NCBI RefSeq assembly: GCF_017312485.1
Contig: NZ_BMBA01000009.1
Span: 106,861 to 170,860, forward strand
Reading direction: 5' to 3'
DNA: 64,000 nt
DNA from: Clostridium zeae
GTDB taxonomy: Bacteria; Bacillota; Clostridia; Clostridiales; Clostridiaceae
In this document: piece by piece, positions 35,142-43,897 of the stretch
How positions within the stretch are numbered: the first letter of the stretch is position 1
Layout: every line of letters begins with the position of its first letter
Program-made: the position numbers and the translations under genes
The notes under the pieces: generated by a model
Seen by the model: the letters and a program-made list of their open reading frames with translations, nothing else
The model's database searches: none
What the model was told of the DNA's origin: nothing

Positions 35142-35174
35142 CTAAATACATACAAAGTTAAGAATTGTCAATAA

Positions 35175-35279
35175 TTACTCGACAATAAAACTCGCAGAGA
35201 TAGGGCTATTGTTAATAGTTATTAAGTTATTTGATTTTCTAAATTTGCCATTCATAAAACTAAATCTTGCTATTAACAT
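35175..35279 (-). CDS. 34-residue leader peptide of the ABC exporter operon
   Basis: ATG 35279 to TAA 35175, with GGAGGT six bases upstream, a near-ideal ribosome site. The peptide begins MLIARFSFMNGKFRKSN. It is too short to be a typical enzyme and sits between a strong promoter and two terminators, so it reads as a regulatory leader peptide. Bases 35203-35211 (codons for Asn-Asn-Ser-Pro) are exactly complementary to terminator T1. In Bacillus subtilis the bmrB leader controls the bmrCD exporter by ribosome stalling on the leader in the presence of translation-blocking drugs; the same logic is inferred here. No sequence relation to BmrB is claimed. Confidence 0.75.
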   Translation of the reverse strand: MLIARFSFMNGKFRKSNNLITINNSPISASFIVE

Positions 35280-35330
35280 GGTCCTACCTCCTTTTCGTTA
35301 AAATTTATTTAATGAAATTACTTTAATAAC

Positions 35331-35360
35331 ATTATATACAGATTACTCAGAAAGTGTCAA
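35331..35360 (-). promoter_or_regulatory. Consensus sigma-A promoter of the ABC exporter operon
   Basis: On the minus strand TTGACA (35360-35355), 18 bases, TATAAT (35336-35331). Both hexamers are perfect. Transcription would start near 35324, giving a leader of about 300 bases before the first ABC gene. Strong constitutive initiation fits control by attenuation. Confidence 0.85.
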
Positions 35361-35529
35361 AGGTTTTTTCCAATATTTTTAAATTTATAAGAATATCCAA
35401 AAATTTCTATAATTAGATATTAAAATTTTAGAAGTTAAATAAATATTTTTAATTTTTTAAAATACGTAACCTAAAAATAACTATTATACTTCTTACTTCG
35501 TATATAATTTTAAATACGTAAGTAAATAC

Positions 35530-35574
35530 GTACCAGTTCAATTTAAAAATATAAATTTAATTATTAAGTGGTAC
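35530..35574 (+). repeat. Short inverted-repeat element family B, copy 1
   Basis: Begins GTACCAGTT and ends AAGTGGTAC (one mismatch in the inverted ends). The interior, TTTAAAAATATAAATTT, matches 38832-38848, and GTGGTACATCTATAGAT continues the match beyond the right end. Confidence 0.6.
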
Positions 35575-35684
35575 ATCTATAGATTGTAAATTAGAGAAGG
35601 ATTGGTTTGATTATAGAGAGTGCAGTTAATTCTATGCACAAATATTGAAGATTATTACTATTAATAAAGAGAGGAGTATTAATA

Positions 35685-36251
35685 ATGAAAAAGAGGATTA
35701 AGATGTTTCTTTCTATAATTTTAATAATTTTTATAGCAGCAGAAATATTTATATTTTGGATTCCCCTTTTTACACGTCCTGATAAGAGTGATGCCATAGT
35801 AGTATTAGGTTGCAGCATGAGAGGTGACACACCAAGTGCTTTCTTAACCGCTAGAACAGAAGAAGCAGCAGAACTTTTTAAACATGGTTATGGTAAATAT
35901 ATAATAGTTTCTGGGGGAAAGGGACAGGGAGAAAGCATTTCTGAGGCAGAAGGAATGAAAAGGATTTTATTAAGTAAAGGAATAGATGAAAACAAAATAA
36001 TCATGGAAGATAATTCAACTAACACTGCTGAAAATATAAAATTCACATCCAAAATAATGAAAGCTCAAAATCTTAATAGTGCAGTTGTGGTTTCCAATGA
36101 GTTTCACCTTAGGAGAGCTCAAATCTTATGTAAGAGAAATAAAGTTTCAGCTACGTATAAAGGAGTATTTGTTAAAGCATATGCTATCACTGAAATATAT
36201 GGTGCTGTTAGAGAAATTCCAGGTATAATTAAAGATCTAATAGTAAAATAA
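35685..36251 (+). CDS. YdcF/DUF218-family membrane protein
   Basis: 188 residues with one N-terminal membrane segment (about 5-24) and the DUF218 domain: DAIVVLGCSMRGDTPS, LTARTEEAAELF, YIIVSGGKGQGESISEAEGM, ILLSKGIDENKIIMEDNSTNTAENI and VVSNEFHLRRA. The pattern matches SanA/YdcF/ElyC-type proteins, thought to act in envelope metabolism with a nucleotide-like fold; the precise reaction is unknown. Ribosome site GAGAGGAG. It lies 30 bases before the coiled-coil gene, a probable two-gene unit. Confidence 0.88.
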   Translation: MKKRIKMFLSIILIIFIAAEIFIFWIPLFTRPDKSDAIVVLGCSMRGDTPSAFLTARTEEAAELFKHGYGKYIIVSGGKGQGESISEAEGMKRILLSKGIDENKIIMEDNSTNTAENIKFTSKIMKAQNLNSAVVVSNEFHLRRAQILCKRNKVSATYKGVFVKAYAITEIYGAVREIPGIIKDLIVK

Positions 36252-36281
36252 ATTATTATAAAAAGTAATGGAGAGGTAAGG

Positions 36282-37235
36282 ATGTATTGGGAATTAAATG
36301 AGAAGATAAGAAAGGCTAAAGAGGAAATTAAGGAAAAAGAGCATATTGAGAGGAAGCTTAAGTCCGCTGAAAACCTATTTTCGGAATATGAAAGTGAACT
36401 GAAACATATTAAAGAAAGACTTCATAAAGAAGAAATGGATATAAAAAAGTTTGAAGGTATAACCTTATCGAATTTCTTAGCTTTACTGTTTCATAACAAA
36501 GAAGAAAAATTAGATAAGGAGAGACAGGAATATATTAAAGCTAAGATAGAATTTGATCAGTGTGAACAGAAAATGAAAGCTGCACTTGATGATGTAAATT
36601 TACTAAGAATAAAGTTTAATAGTGTGCGTGACGCAGATATTAAATATAAAAGATTAATTGAAGAAAAGGAATCGGATATAAAAAAGTTTGGAAGTACGGA
36701 TACAAAAGAAAGACTGAATAGTATGGAGAATGATAGACTAATCATTTCTATGGATATAAAGGAATTAAAAGAAGCGATTTTTGCAGGTGAAAGATTACTT
36801 GGAGCTATTGATAGTGCAAGTGAGAGTATATCTAGTGCAATGAATTGGGGAAAAGCTGATATATTTATGGATAGTATGGTCGTATCCATGGCAAAACATC
36901 GAAGGATTGATGATGCACAGGTTAAGCTTAATAACATACCGTATCTCGTAGATAAGTTTAAAAAAGAGTTGTCGGATGTATCTATAGTTTCAAATGAAAT
37001 CTCACAAACTATTACTTTTTCTTCTTTTACTAAAGCTTTTGATATATTCTTTGATAATATATTTACTGATATAGCAGTACAGTCAAAGATTGAAGATAGC
37101 TATTATAAACTTAAAAATCTAAATTCTGAAGTAAAACGTTGCACAAATAGACTTCAATATAGAATAGAGCTAGAGCAAGATCGTCTGATTGAACTAGATC
37201 ATAAAATAAATAAGTTTATTGAAGAAGAGTTGTAA
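36282..37235 (+). CDS. Coiled-coil protein of unknown function
   Basis: 317 residues, almost wholly charged helix with no signal peptide or membrane segment. Heptad-like stretches are clear at residues 5-60, 75-150 and 280-315; the middle (165-265) is less regular and contains SSAMNWGKADIFMDSMVVSMAKHRRIDDAQ, which resembles conserved short segments in other clostridial coiled-coil proteins. GAGAGG before ATG 36282. Cytoplasmic by appearance. Possibly co-expressed with YdcF. I cannot assign a function. Confidence 0.65.
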   Translation: MYWELNEKIRKAKEEIKEKEHIERKLKSAENLFSEYESELKHIKERLHKEEMDIKKFEGITLSNFLALLFHNKEEKLDKERQEYIKAKIEFDQCEQKMKAALDDVNLLRIKFNSVRDADIKYKRLIEEKESDIKKFGSTDTKERLNSMENDRLIISMDIKELKEAIFAGERLLGAIDSASESISSAMNWGKADIFMDSMVVSMAKHRRIDDAQVKLNNIPYLVDKFKKELSDVSIVSNEISQTITFSSFTKAFDIFFDNIFTDIAVQSKIEDSYYKLKNLNSEVKRCTNRLQYRIELEQDRLIELDHKINKFIEEEL

Positions 37236-37257
37236 AAATTCATTTTTTTAGTAATTT

Positions 37258-37294
37258 AGATCAGGAACAAAGTTTAATGTGCCTGATCTTTTTG
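37258..37294 (+). terminator. Terminator after the coiled-coil gene
   Basis: AGATCAGG and CCTGATCT flank a 16-base loop and are followed by TTTTT. Confidence 0.75.
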
Positions 37295-37429
37295 CTGTAT
37301 GTTTAAGTAGTTAAGATAACTGGTTATTAAATAAATGTAAACGATATTGATATATTATAGAAAGTGAAGTAAAGTAGTTATATAGTTTAATATTTTGTTA
37401 TACTACAGTAATATTTTGAGGAGGTAAAT

Positions 37430-38722
37430 ATGGCTAAAGATACAAAAAAGAATTTAAGGAATAAGATTATCTATTCTGTATTTGTAAGGAACCATGGTGA
37501 AAATGGAACTTTTAAAGATGTAGAAGATGATCTCGAAAGGATAAAAGAATTAGGTACAGATATAGTTTGGTTCATGCCTATACATCCTATAGGAGAAAAA
37601 AATAGAAAAGGATCTTTAGGTTCACCTTATGCTATAAAGGACTACAGAGGTGTGAATCCAGAGTATGGAACATTAGAAGATTTTAAACGATTGATAGATA
37701 AGATTCACTCTTTAGATATGTTATGTATGATAGATGTAGTTTATAATCATACTTCACCTGATTCATGGCTAGTGGACAATCATCCAGAGTATTTCTACAA
37801 GAAACCGGATGGAAAAATGGGCAACAAGGTTGGAGATTGGACGGACATAGTAGATCTAGATTATAACAATAAGGATTTATGGAATTATCAGATAGAAACT
37901 TTAAGATATTGGGCATCGATAGGGGTAGATGGATTTAGATGTGACGTAGCTCCATTAGTTCCATTGGACTTTTGGTTGGCTTCAAGGCAAGCGGTTGCAC
38001 AAGTAAATCCGGATCACATTTGGCTTTCTGAAACCGTACACCCTCACTTTTTACTTGAGATGAGAAAAAATGGATTTGTAGGGCTTTCAGATAGTGAAAT
38101 ATATCAAGCTTTTGATATAACTTATGATTATGATGTGAATGTAGAATATACAGGATATTTTAGTAAGAAAAATAATTTAAGTGACTATATAAATAAGGTT
38201 AAGATACAGGAGGGAATATATCCTGATAACTTTGTGAAGCTTAGATTTTTAGAAAATCATGATCAGCCTAGAGCAAAAAAATTAATACCTGATGAAGAAA
38301 CATTGAAGCTTTGGACAGGTTTCCTTTATTTTCAAAAAGGAGCAACCTTAATTTATGCAGGTGAAGAAGCACTAGATGATAAATGCCCTAGCCTTTTTGA
38401 TATGGACAAAATTCAATGGAATAATATAAATGATGAGTATATCAACCTGATGAAAAAGTTAGCTGGTCTAAAGAGAAGGCAAATAGTAGCAGAAGGATTT
38501 TATACACTTGATTTCTTAGAGGACAGTGTTGTATATGGATCTTATGAAAATGAACATTCAAGATTAGTAGGTATTTTCAATTTAGAAAAGAAAAAAGGCA
38601 ATATAGAAGTACCTTTGAGGGATGGGGTTTATAGTAATATTATTGATAATAGTTCTGTATTAATAGTGGATGGAAAACATGAACTTGTAAATAAGCCTAT
38701 CATCTTAGAAATTGAACTTTAG
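37430..38722 (+). CDS. Intracellular GH13 alpha-amylase-family glycosidase
   Basis: 430 residues, no signal peptide. GH13 motifs in order: DVVYNHTSPDS (region I), DGFRCDVAPLVP with the nucleophile Asp (II), WLSETVHP with the acid/base Glu (III) and FLENHDQPRAKKL with the third Asp (IV). The short length fits a cytoplasmic alpha-glucosidase or maltodextrin hydrolase type rather than a secreted amylase; exact specificity is open. AGGAGG precedes ATG 37430. A weak cre-like half-site (ATGTAAACG, 37335) lies upstream, which hints at carbon control. Confidence 0.9.
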   Translation: MAKDTKKNLRNKIIYSVFVRNHGENGTFKDVEDDLERIKELGTDIVWFMPIHPIGEKNRKGSLGSPYAIKDYRGVNPEYGTLEDFKRLIDKIHSLDMLCMIDVVYNHTSPDSWLVDNHPEYFYKKPDGKMGNKVGDWTDIVDLDYNNKDLWNYQIETLRYWASIGVDGFRCDVAPLVPLDFWLASRQAVAQVNPDHIWLSETVHPHFLLEMRKNGFVGLSDSEIYQAFDITYDYDVNVEYTGYFSKKNNLSDYINKVKIQEGIYPDNFVKLRFLENHDQPRAKKLIPDEETLKLWTGFLYFQKGATLIYAGEEALDDKCPSLFDMDKIQWNNINDEYINLMKKLAGLKRRQIVAEGFYTLDFLEDSVVYGSYENEHSRLVGIFNLEKKKGNIEVPLRDGVYSNIIDNSSVLIVDGKHELVNKPIILEIEL

Positions 38723-38776
38723 GATATTAAAGAAAGATTAATATGTATTAAATGAAATGATTATAAAGATTGATTG

Positions 38777-38864
38777 GTACCATTTCAATATGAAAAGTAT
38801 TTTAAAATTCCTCTAGGCTATGAGAGAATAGTTTAAAAATATAAATTTTATAATGAAGTGGTAC
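38777..38864 (+). repeat. Short inverted-repeat element family B, copy 2
   Basis: 88 bases bounded by GTACCATTTCA and TGAAGTGGTAC (one mismatch as inverted ends). The right half closely matches copy 1 at 35530. Non-coding and MITE-like. Lies between the GH13 gene and its terminator-like hairpin. Confidence 0.6.
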
Positions 38865-38895
38865 ATCCATAGATAAAATATTTCTTATTGAAATT

Positions 38896-38945
38896 AATCC
38901 AAATAAAGATTCGTAAAACCAACGAAATCTTTATTTGGATTTTAA
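38896..38945 (+). terminator. Terminator-like hairpin between GH13 gene and murC
   Basis: AATCCAAATAAAGATT pairs with AATCTTTATTTGGATT around a 14-base loop, followed by TTAAG. Probably serves the convergent GH13 and murC transcripts. Confidence 0.65.
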
Positions 38946-39002
38946 GAATTGAAGTAGTATATATCTATAATATTTGTAAATAGTGGCTATAATTGAGATT
39001 AT

Positions 39003-40379
39003 CTATGAGTTTAAAAATAATTCTCCAACCTTAACAACATCTCCTGCACCAACAGTGATTAAAATATCTCCGTTAGAAACTTTATTTTTTACGTAATTAA
39101 CAGCTTCTTCATGAGAGTGTACATTCACGCAGGATATTCCTTTAGATCTTATAGCATCACCTAATTCATCTGAGCTTACTAAGCCGGTATTTTTTTCTCT
39201 AGCAGCGTAGATATCCATAAGTATCAGTTCGTCTGCATCATTGAATGCTTCTGTAAATTCGTTGAATAAACTCTTAGTCCTTGTATAAGTATGTGGTTGG
39301 AAGACACAACAAACTGATTTATGAGGTATATTCTTTGCTGTGCTCAAGGTTGCTTTAATTTCTACTGGGTGATGAGCATAATCATCAATTACTGTAACAC
39401 CTGATTTTTTTCCTTTAAGTTCAAATCGCTTATGAGCATTTCTGAAGGCATATAGCCCGTCTATTATGTCTTTAGACTTCAATTCGAATATAAGTCCAAT
39501 ACATATTGAACAAAGAGCATTTAAAATATTATGCTTTCCAGGTACATTTAAAGTAACAGAGAATAGGTTAGAATCATTTCTGAATACGTCAAAGGTAGCA
39601 CAACCATTTTCATCAAATGATATATTTTTAGCAGTTACATCACCACTGTCTAGTCCGTAGCTTAAAATATTACATTTTGCATTGTTGATTACTGACATTA
39701 CTCTAGTATCATCTGCATAACCCACTAAATATCCATCATTAGGAATTATTGATGCAAATTTCTGGAATGTTTCTTGGATATGATTAATATCTCTATAATA
39801 ATCAAGATGATCTGCATCGATGTTTAAGATAATACCAACAAATGGTGAAAATTTCAAAAATGATTCTTTATATTCACAAGCTTCTGTTACGAAATATTCG
39901 CTATTTCCTATCTTAAAGTTACCATCTATAATATCTAAATCTCCTCCAACCAATATGGTCGGATCTAAATCTGCTTCTAATGTTATATGAGAAATCATAG
40001 AGGTACATGTAGTTTTACCATGAGTACCAGCTACAGCAACACCATACTTATGACCTAACATTATCTTACCTAGAAACTCAGCCCTATCCATCAATGATAT
40101 ATTTGATCTTTTAGCCTCTAATATTTCTGGGTTATCTGAAGGGATTGCAGCTGTATATACTACCAAGTCTACATTGTTAAGATTATCACTATTATGTCCT
40201 ATGTAAATCTCTGCACCTTCATTTTTAAGTCTATTTGTTATTTCGGATTCTTTAGCATCTGAACCTGATACTTTATATCCTTCTCTTAATAGAATAGCGG
40301 CAAGACCACTCATACTTATCCCACCGATTCCTATAAAATGAACTTTTTTATTTTTATCTTTTATAAAATTAAATGACAA
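39003..40379 (-). CDS. murC: UDP-N-acetylmuramate-L-alanine ligase
   Basis: 458 residues from TTG 40379, which follows AAAGGAG; the frame opens nine codons earlier without a site. Mur ligase domains in order: N-terminal UDP-binding [18 protein letters not shown]-binding [11 protein letters not shown], central [18 protein letters not shown] motif and C-terminal [13 protein letters not shown]. It joins L-Ala to UDP-MurNAc, the first amino-acid step of peptidoglycan synthesis, in the cytoplasm. Single gene here, not in a division cluster. Confidence 0.96.
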   Translation of the reverse strand: MSFNFIKDKNKKVHFIGIGGISMSGLAAILLREGYKVSGSDAKESEITNRLKNEGAEIYIGHNSDNLNNVDLVVYTAAIPSDNPEILEAKRSNISLMDRAEFLGKIMLGHKYGVAVAGTHGKTTCTSMISHITLEADLDPTILVGGDLDIIDGNFKIGNSEYFVTEACEYKESFLKFSPFVGIILNIDADHLDYYRDINHIQETFQKFASIIPNDGYLVGYADDTRVMSVINNAKCNILSYGLDSGDVTAKNISFDENGCATFDVFRNDSNLFSVTLNVPGKHNILNALCSICIGLIFELKSKDIIDGLYAFRNAHKRFELKGKKSGVTVIDDYAHHPVEIKATLSTAKNIPHKSVCCVFQPHTYTRTKSLFNEFTEAFNDADELILMDIYAAREKNTGLVSSDELGDAIRSKGISCVNVHSHEEAVNYVKNKVSNGDILITVGAGDVVKVGELFLNS

Positions 40380-41011
40380 GATATCAACTCCTTTATAAGT
40401 TACCATCTATAATTATATACATTTTTTTAAAATTGCACACGTATGAAAACATAATTCATAATTATTTTATGAAAAAAGGGTAAATATGTTACTGTTATTT
40501 AAAAAAATCAAATTGTTGTTATTACCGAAATAATAATGTATCATTTATTATAATAGACAATCTTATCAGTGATCTAAATATTTAGGAGCATCTTTCTTAA
40601 TTTTGAATTTTCAAAGGTCTCTACTTGGAAATTTGAATTTTATATTAATTAAATTAATCTGAGTAAAGTGCTATAGATATCTAATTTAAGCTATTAAGTT
40701 AAGTGTGCTAAAAGACATATGGTTATGATTTTTCAATGTACATAACTTAGGTTCACATAAATGGACCCCATACATAAAGTAAACTGTAGTTTATATTATA
40801 TTTTATTATGAAGGGGCGCATTTCTAAAAATTAAAAAATAATTAATATATATAACATAAATTCTAAAGAATTAATATTTATAATTATATGTATTATTATA
40901 ATTTATAGTAGATACACGTAAATTCAATGTTATTAATTTTTAGAATTGAAAGATTAAAGCCTAGAAAGGTTTAGAGAATAAAACCTAAATAAAGGAGATC
41001 ACACATAAATT
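40380..41011. other. Long AT-rich divergent intergenic region with a family B-like copy
   Basis: 632 bases between murC (-) and the gene at 41012 (+). At 40762-40820 TGGACCCCATACAT and TATGAAGGGGCGCA form a diverged inverted-repeat element resembling family B. No ORF with a ribosome site and no structured RNA was recognised. Confidence 0.45.
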
Positions 41012-41578
41012 ATGGAAGATAGATATATATATTTGGTCTTTTCAAAGACAGGGACATGGCTTTCTAAGATTATATACCTAATAACAAAAAATAAGTATGC
41101 TCACTCCTCGGTGAGTATTGATGATACCTTTACTAAGATGTATTCTTTTGGGAGGACAAGTCCTAGAAATCCGTTTTCTGGTGGGTTTGTTCAAGAAAAC
41201 TTATATGAAGGTGTATATAGTATATTTAAAGATAGTGAATGTATAATTTACAGAATAAAAGTTTCAGATGAACAATATGATCAAATTATATCAGAAATCA
41301 ATAAGTTTATAATTTCTAAGAGTGAACTTAAATATAATTTTATAGGGTTATTTGGTGTTTGGTTTAATAGACCGATAAAGAGGAAAAATCATTATTTTTG
41401 TACTCAATTTGTTTCTCAAGTGTTGTCAAATAGCAATATATATAAATTTGATAAAAAATCTGAACTTATTAAAAGTGATGATATAATAAAAATTCCAAAT
41501 AAAGAGTTAATTTATAAAGGTTATGTTTATAAATATTCTAGGAAGCACAATGTTATAGAGGAATTGCTAGAAGCATAG
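41012..41578 (+). CDS. Permuted papain-fold (YiiX/YebB-like) protein
   Basis: 188 residues, no signal peptide. The catalytic pair occurs in permuted order: His in KYAHSSVSIDD (about residue 31) and Cys in NHYFCTQFVSQVL (about residue 129). This is the layout of the YiiX/YebB/permuted NlpC-P60 papain-like enzymes, which act as amidases, peptidases or acyltransferases. Substrate unknown. The ribosome site AAAGGAGATC is 14 bases before ATG 41012, a little far. A DUF1287-family papain-like gene lies just downstream but after its own terminator. Confidence 0.75.
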   Translation: MEDRYIYLVFSKTGTWLSKIIYLITKNKYAHSSVSIDDTFTKMYSFGRTSPRNPFSGGFVQENLYEGVYSIFKDSECIIYRIKVSDEQYDQIISEINKFIISKSELKYNFIGLFGVWFNRPIKRKNHYFCTQFVSQVLSNSNIYKFDKKSELIKSDDIIKIPNKELIYKGYVYKYSRKHNVIEELLEA

Positions 41579-41584
41579 TATATC

Positions 41585-41639
41585 AAAAGAACCATTGCAA
41601 AATGAACAAAATTAGTTCGTTTTGTAATGGTTCTTTTTT
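41585..41639 (+). terminator. Terminator after the permuted-papain gene
   Basis: AAAGAACCATTGCAAAA pairs with TTTTGTAATGGTTCTTT (one G-T) with a loop of about 20 bases and a T-rich tail. Confidence 0.8.
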
Positions 41640-41769
41640 ACTGCATAAGAAATAAGAAAGTGCGGTATATAGTTTTTGAGTGAAAATTATATTTCAAAAA
41701 AAATTTAATCAAATAAAGTGATACTAATAACTTCTCTTCTACGTATAGTATTTGAAAGAGGTGATTTGT

Positions 41770-42474
41770 TTGGGTAAGTTTAGAAAATATATATTAGTTG
41801 CATTAATTGCCTTAGCCATTTTTTCTACATATTATGTAATCAATTTTATAGAAAATAAATACAGAAATTTATTGAATGATAACTTAATAAAATTTTTCTT
41901 CAAAAAAGACTTCGAAGTGCCTAACAAATATTCTAATGTTGATAAAAATAATAATGGAATTGCAGATCCACTTGATATAGTAAATTCAGCAAGAAAAGAA
42001 GTAGAAATTAAGACGAAGTACAAAAGTAATTATTACTATGGTGGATATCCTCCAGAAGGTGAAGGTGTTTGTACTGATGTAATATGGAGAGGGTTAAAAG
42101 GGGCTGGTATTGATTTGAAGACTCTTATAGATAATGATATAAAAGAGCACAAAAAAAGTTATATAAGAGTTGGAGACAATCCAGATCCTAATATAGATTT
42201 TAGAAGAGTTCCAAATCAAAATGTGTTTTTTCAGAGAAAATGCATTTCTGTTACTACAGAACTTAAGGCAAGAGATTCAGAAAATCTGCAAGAATGGCAA
42301 CCAGGTGATATTGTCGTTTTTTTGCAAGATTATGAACATGTAGCTATAGTTTCTGATAAAAGAGACAAGGACGGAATTCCTTATGTTATTCATAACACTA
42401 ATCCTAATGCCAGTGAAGTTAAACTTTCTTGGTTTAAGAGTCCTATATATGCACATTATAGATGGCAATATTAA
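41770..42474 (+). CDS. DUF1287-family membrane-anchored protein
   Basis: 234 residues from TTG 41770, six bases after GAGGTG (the frame opens at TTG 41752, whose codons include the ribosome site). An N-terminal membrane segment (about 5-23) anchors a DUF1287 domain: ARKEVEIKTKYKSNYYYGGYPPEGEGVCTDVIWRGLKGAGID with the candidate nucleophile Cys, GDIVVFLQDYEHVAIVSD with the His, and GIPYVIHNTNPN. DUF1287 proteins have a papain/CHAP-like fold and probably act on the cell envelope outside the cell. Activity unproven. Confidence 0.82.
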   Translation: MGKFRKYILVALIALAIFSTYYVINFIENKYRNLLNDNLIKFFFKKDFEVPNKYSNVDKNNNGIADPLDIVNSARKEVEIKTKYKSNYYYGGYPPEGEGVCTDVIWRGLKGAGIDLKTLIDNDIKEHKKSYIRVGDNPDPNIDFRRVPNQNVFFQRKCISVTTELKARDSENLQEWQPGDIVVFLQDYEHVAIVSDKRDKDGIPYVIHNTNPNASEVKLSWFKSPIYAHYRWQY

Positions 42475-42480
42475 ATTAAT

Positions 42481-42512
42481 TTTAAATTTTATTATGAAGT
42501 GGTATATCAATT
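42481..42512 (+). repeat. Family B repeat fragment
   Basis: AAATTTTATTATGAAGTGGT followed by ATATCA matches the right end of family B copies 1 and 2. No left inverted end is visible. Confidence 0.45.
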
Positions 42513-42645
42513 TGAAAATTTAATATATTAAAAATTATTACTTAATAGAAACTTTATATTATAAATAAGGATTAATTTCAAAGATATTACTAAGAATAAA
42601 AAGAGATTTATTGTTGAAAAATATTTTTGAAAGGAGTTGATGAAC

Positions 42646-42780
42646 ATGTCTAATAAAATAAGAAATAATGTGACTGATGATGGGAAAAGAAGACAAAAGC
42701 TTCATAAAGATCAAAATAATAAGGGAGATGCAAAAAATATCCCTCAATATCAGAATTTCAATGGTGAACCGATAAAGTAG
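42646..42780 (+). CDS. 44-residue basic hydrophilic protein
   Basis: ATG 42646 to TAG 42780, with AAGGAG nine bases upstream. The sequence (starting MSNKIRNNVTDDGKRRQKLH) is rich in Lys, Arg, Asn, Gln and Asp and lacks hydrophobic runs, so it is a small soluble and probably disordered protein. It is followed within ten bases by a strong hairpin, which supports a real transcript end. It may be a small spore or nucleic-acid-binding protein, but I do not recognise it. Confidence 0.6.
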   Translation: MSNKIRNNVTDDGKRRQKLHKDQNNKGDAKNIPQYQNFNGEPIK

Positions 42781-42786
42781 AATATA

Positions 42787-42829
42787 AGATTCAGCTAAAA
42801 ACTAAAATATAATTTTTAGCTGAATCTTA
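42787..42829. terminator. Bidirectional terminator
   Basis: AAGATTCAGCTAAAAA and TTTTTAGCTGAATCTT form a perfect 16-bp stem between the 44-codon gene (+) and the HD-GYP gene (-). Confidence 0.8.
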
Positions 42830-42835
42830 ATAAGT

Positions 42836-43897
42836 TTATAAGATGTCAATTATCTTTAATGTAGAATTAGACATTAAGTTAATAACTTCCTCATCAATAG
42901 ATATCCAAGGTTTCGTTATGGAGTTTAAATCTATTTTTACTATCTTTCCTATCCTTCCGTCATTAAGTACAACCATCTCACCTATATAATAATTTAATAT
43001 ATTACTTATAAAGATTGTCCCTATGTTTGGATCAAGTTTTCCAAATATCTCAGCTTTTATTTCCTCTAAAACTACAAGTGCACATTCTTTATTTTTATAT
43101 ACTCTATTTGAAGTCATAGCATCGAAAATATCAGCAATTGCTATTATTTTTGCAAACTTAGGTATTTGCGAGCCTTTTACCTTAAGAGGATAACCGGATC
43201 CGTCCTCTCTTTCATGATGAAATAGTATTCCGAAGAGTATAGATTGATCAATGTAAGGTATTTTTTTAGCTATTTCATATCCCAAAACAGAGTGTGAGTG
43301 GCACTGATTTATTTCTTCATTGCTTAATTTTGTTTTCTTATTAAGAATGTTTTGATTTATTTTTGCTTTTCCTATGTCGTGTAGTAGCGCGGAGTAGGTT
43401 AAAAACACTATTTCTTTTTTAGTTAGGTCAAGCCACTTACCAATTAAAGAACTTATAGCAGCAACATTTACGCAATGTCTTGTAAGATAGAGGTTCTCCT
43501 CTCTTTCTCCGATTATATTTTTTATTACTAGACCGGTTTCATTTAATTCATCCATTACACCATCGCATATTTCTCTTACCTCTGACATGTTAAATTTATC
43601 GCTTTCTCTGATAGAGTGGAAAATATTTTCTGCAACTGAAGACATTCTATTGAAAGATTCTTCTATCTTGATCTTTTTCACAGAATTTCGGGTTTCAAAG
43701 AGAATTGAATTACTAGGGTTTGTCTCTGTGTAAATAACTAAACGTATAAGTGGAAAGTTCAGCTTTATTTTCTCAGCTAGATTTTCTGAAATTTCTGTTC
43801 CTTTCGTTAAAAGTACAGAATTGTTAACAACAAGATCCTTAGCTATAATCATACCATTTTGTAATTCAGGAGATGATATTTCTTGAACAATCTTCAT
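42836..43897 (-). CDS. HD-GYP domain protein, probable c-di-GMP phosphodiesterase
   Basis: 353 residues. The N-terminal region (1-110) is a non-catalytic domain. The HD-GYP core follows: LTRHCVNVAAISSLIG, LLHDIGKAKI, HSHSVLGYEIAKK, LFHHEREDGSGYPLKVKG and IIAIADIFDAMTSNR. The HHE-DGxGYP signature is intact, so hydrolysis of c-di-GMP is expected. The last 60 residues form a small beta domain (GEMVVLNDGRIGKIVKI). No membrane segment. It probably opposes diguanylate cyclases such as the one at 5745. AAGGAAGGT before ATG 43897. Confidence 0.9.
   Translation of the reverse strand: MKIVQEISSPELQNGMIIAKDLVVNNSVLLTKGTEISENLAEKIKLNFPLIRLVIYTETNPSNSILFETRNSVKKIKIEESFNRMSSVAENIFHSIRESDKFNMSEVREICDGVMDELNETGLVIKNIIGEREENLYLTRHCVNVAAISSLIGKWLDLTKKEIVFLTYSALLHDIGKAKINQNILNKKTKLSNEEINQCHSHSVLGYEIAKKIPYIDQSILFGILFHHEREDGSGYPLKVKGSQIPKFAKIIAIADIFDAMTSNRVYKNKECALVVLEEIKAEIFGKLDPNIGTIFISNILNYYIGEMVVLNDGRIGKIVKIDLNSITKPWISIDEEVINLMSNSTLKIIDIL

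Noticed and set aside
35021..35155. N-terminal extension of the first ABC subunit to 35155
   Set aside because: It crosses both attenuator hairpins and lacks a ribosome site; TTG 35020 with GGGGGG gives a normal 578-residue half-transporter.
37335..37349. cre site upstream of the GH13 gene
   Set aside because: Only the left half (ATGTAAACG) fits; the right half departs from consensus, so it is not listed as a feature.
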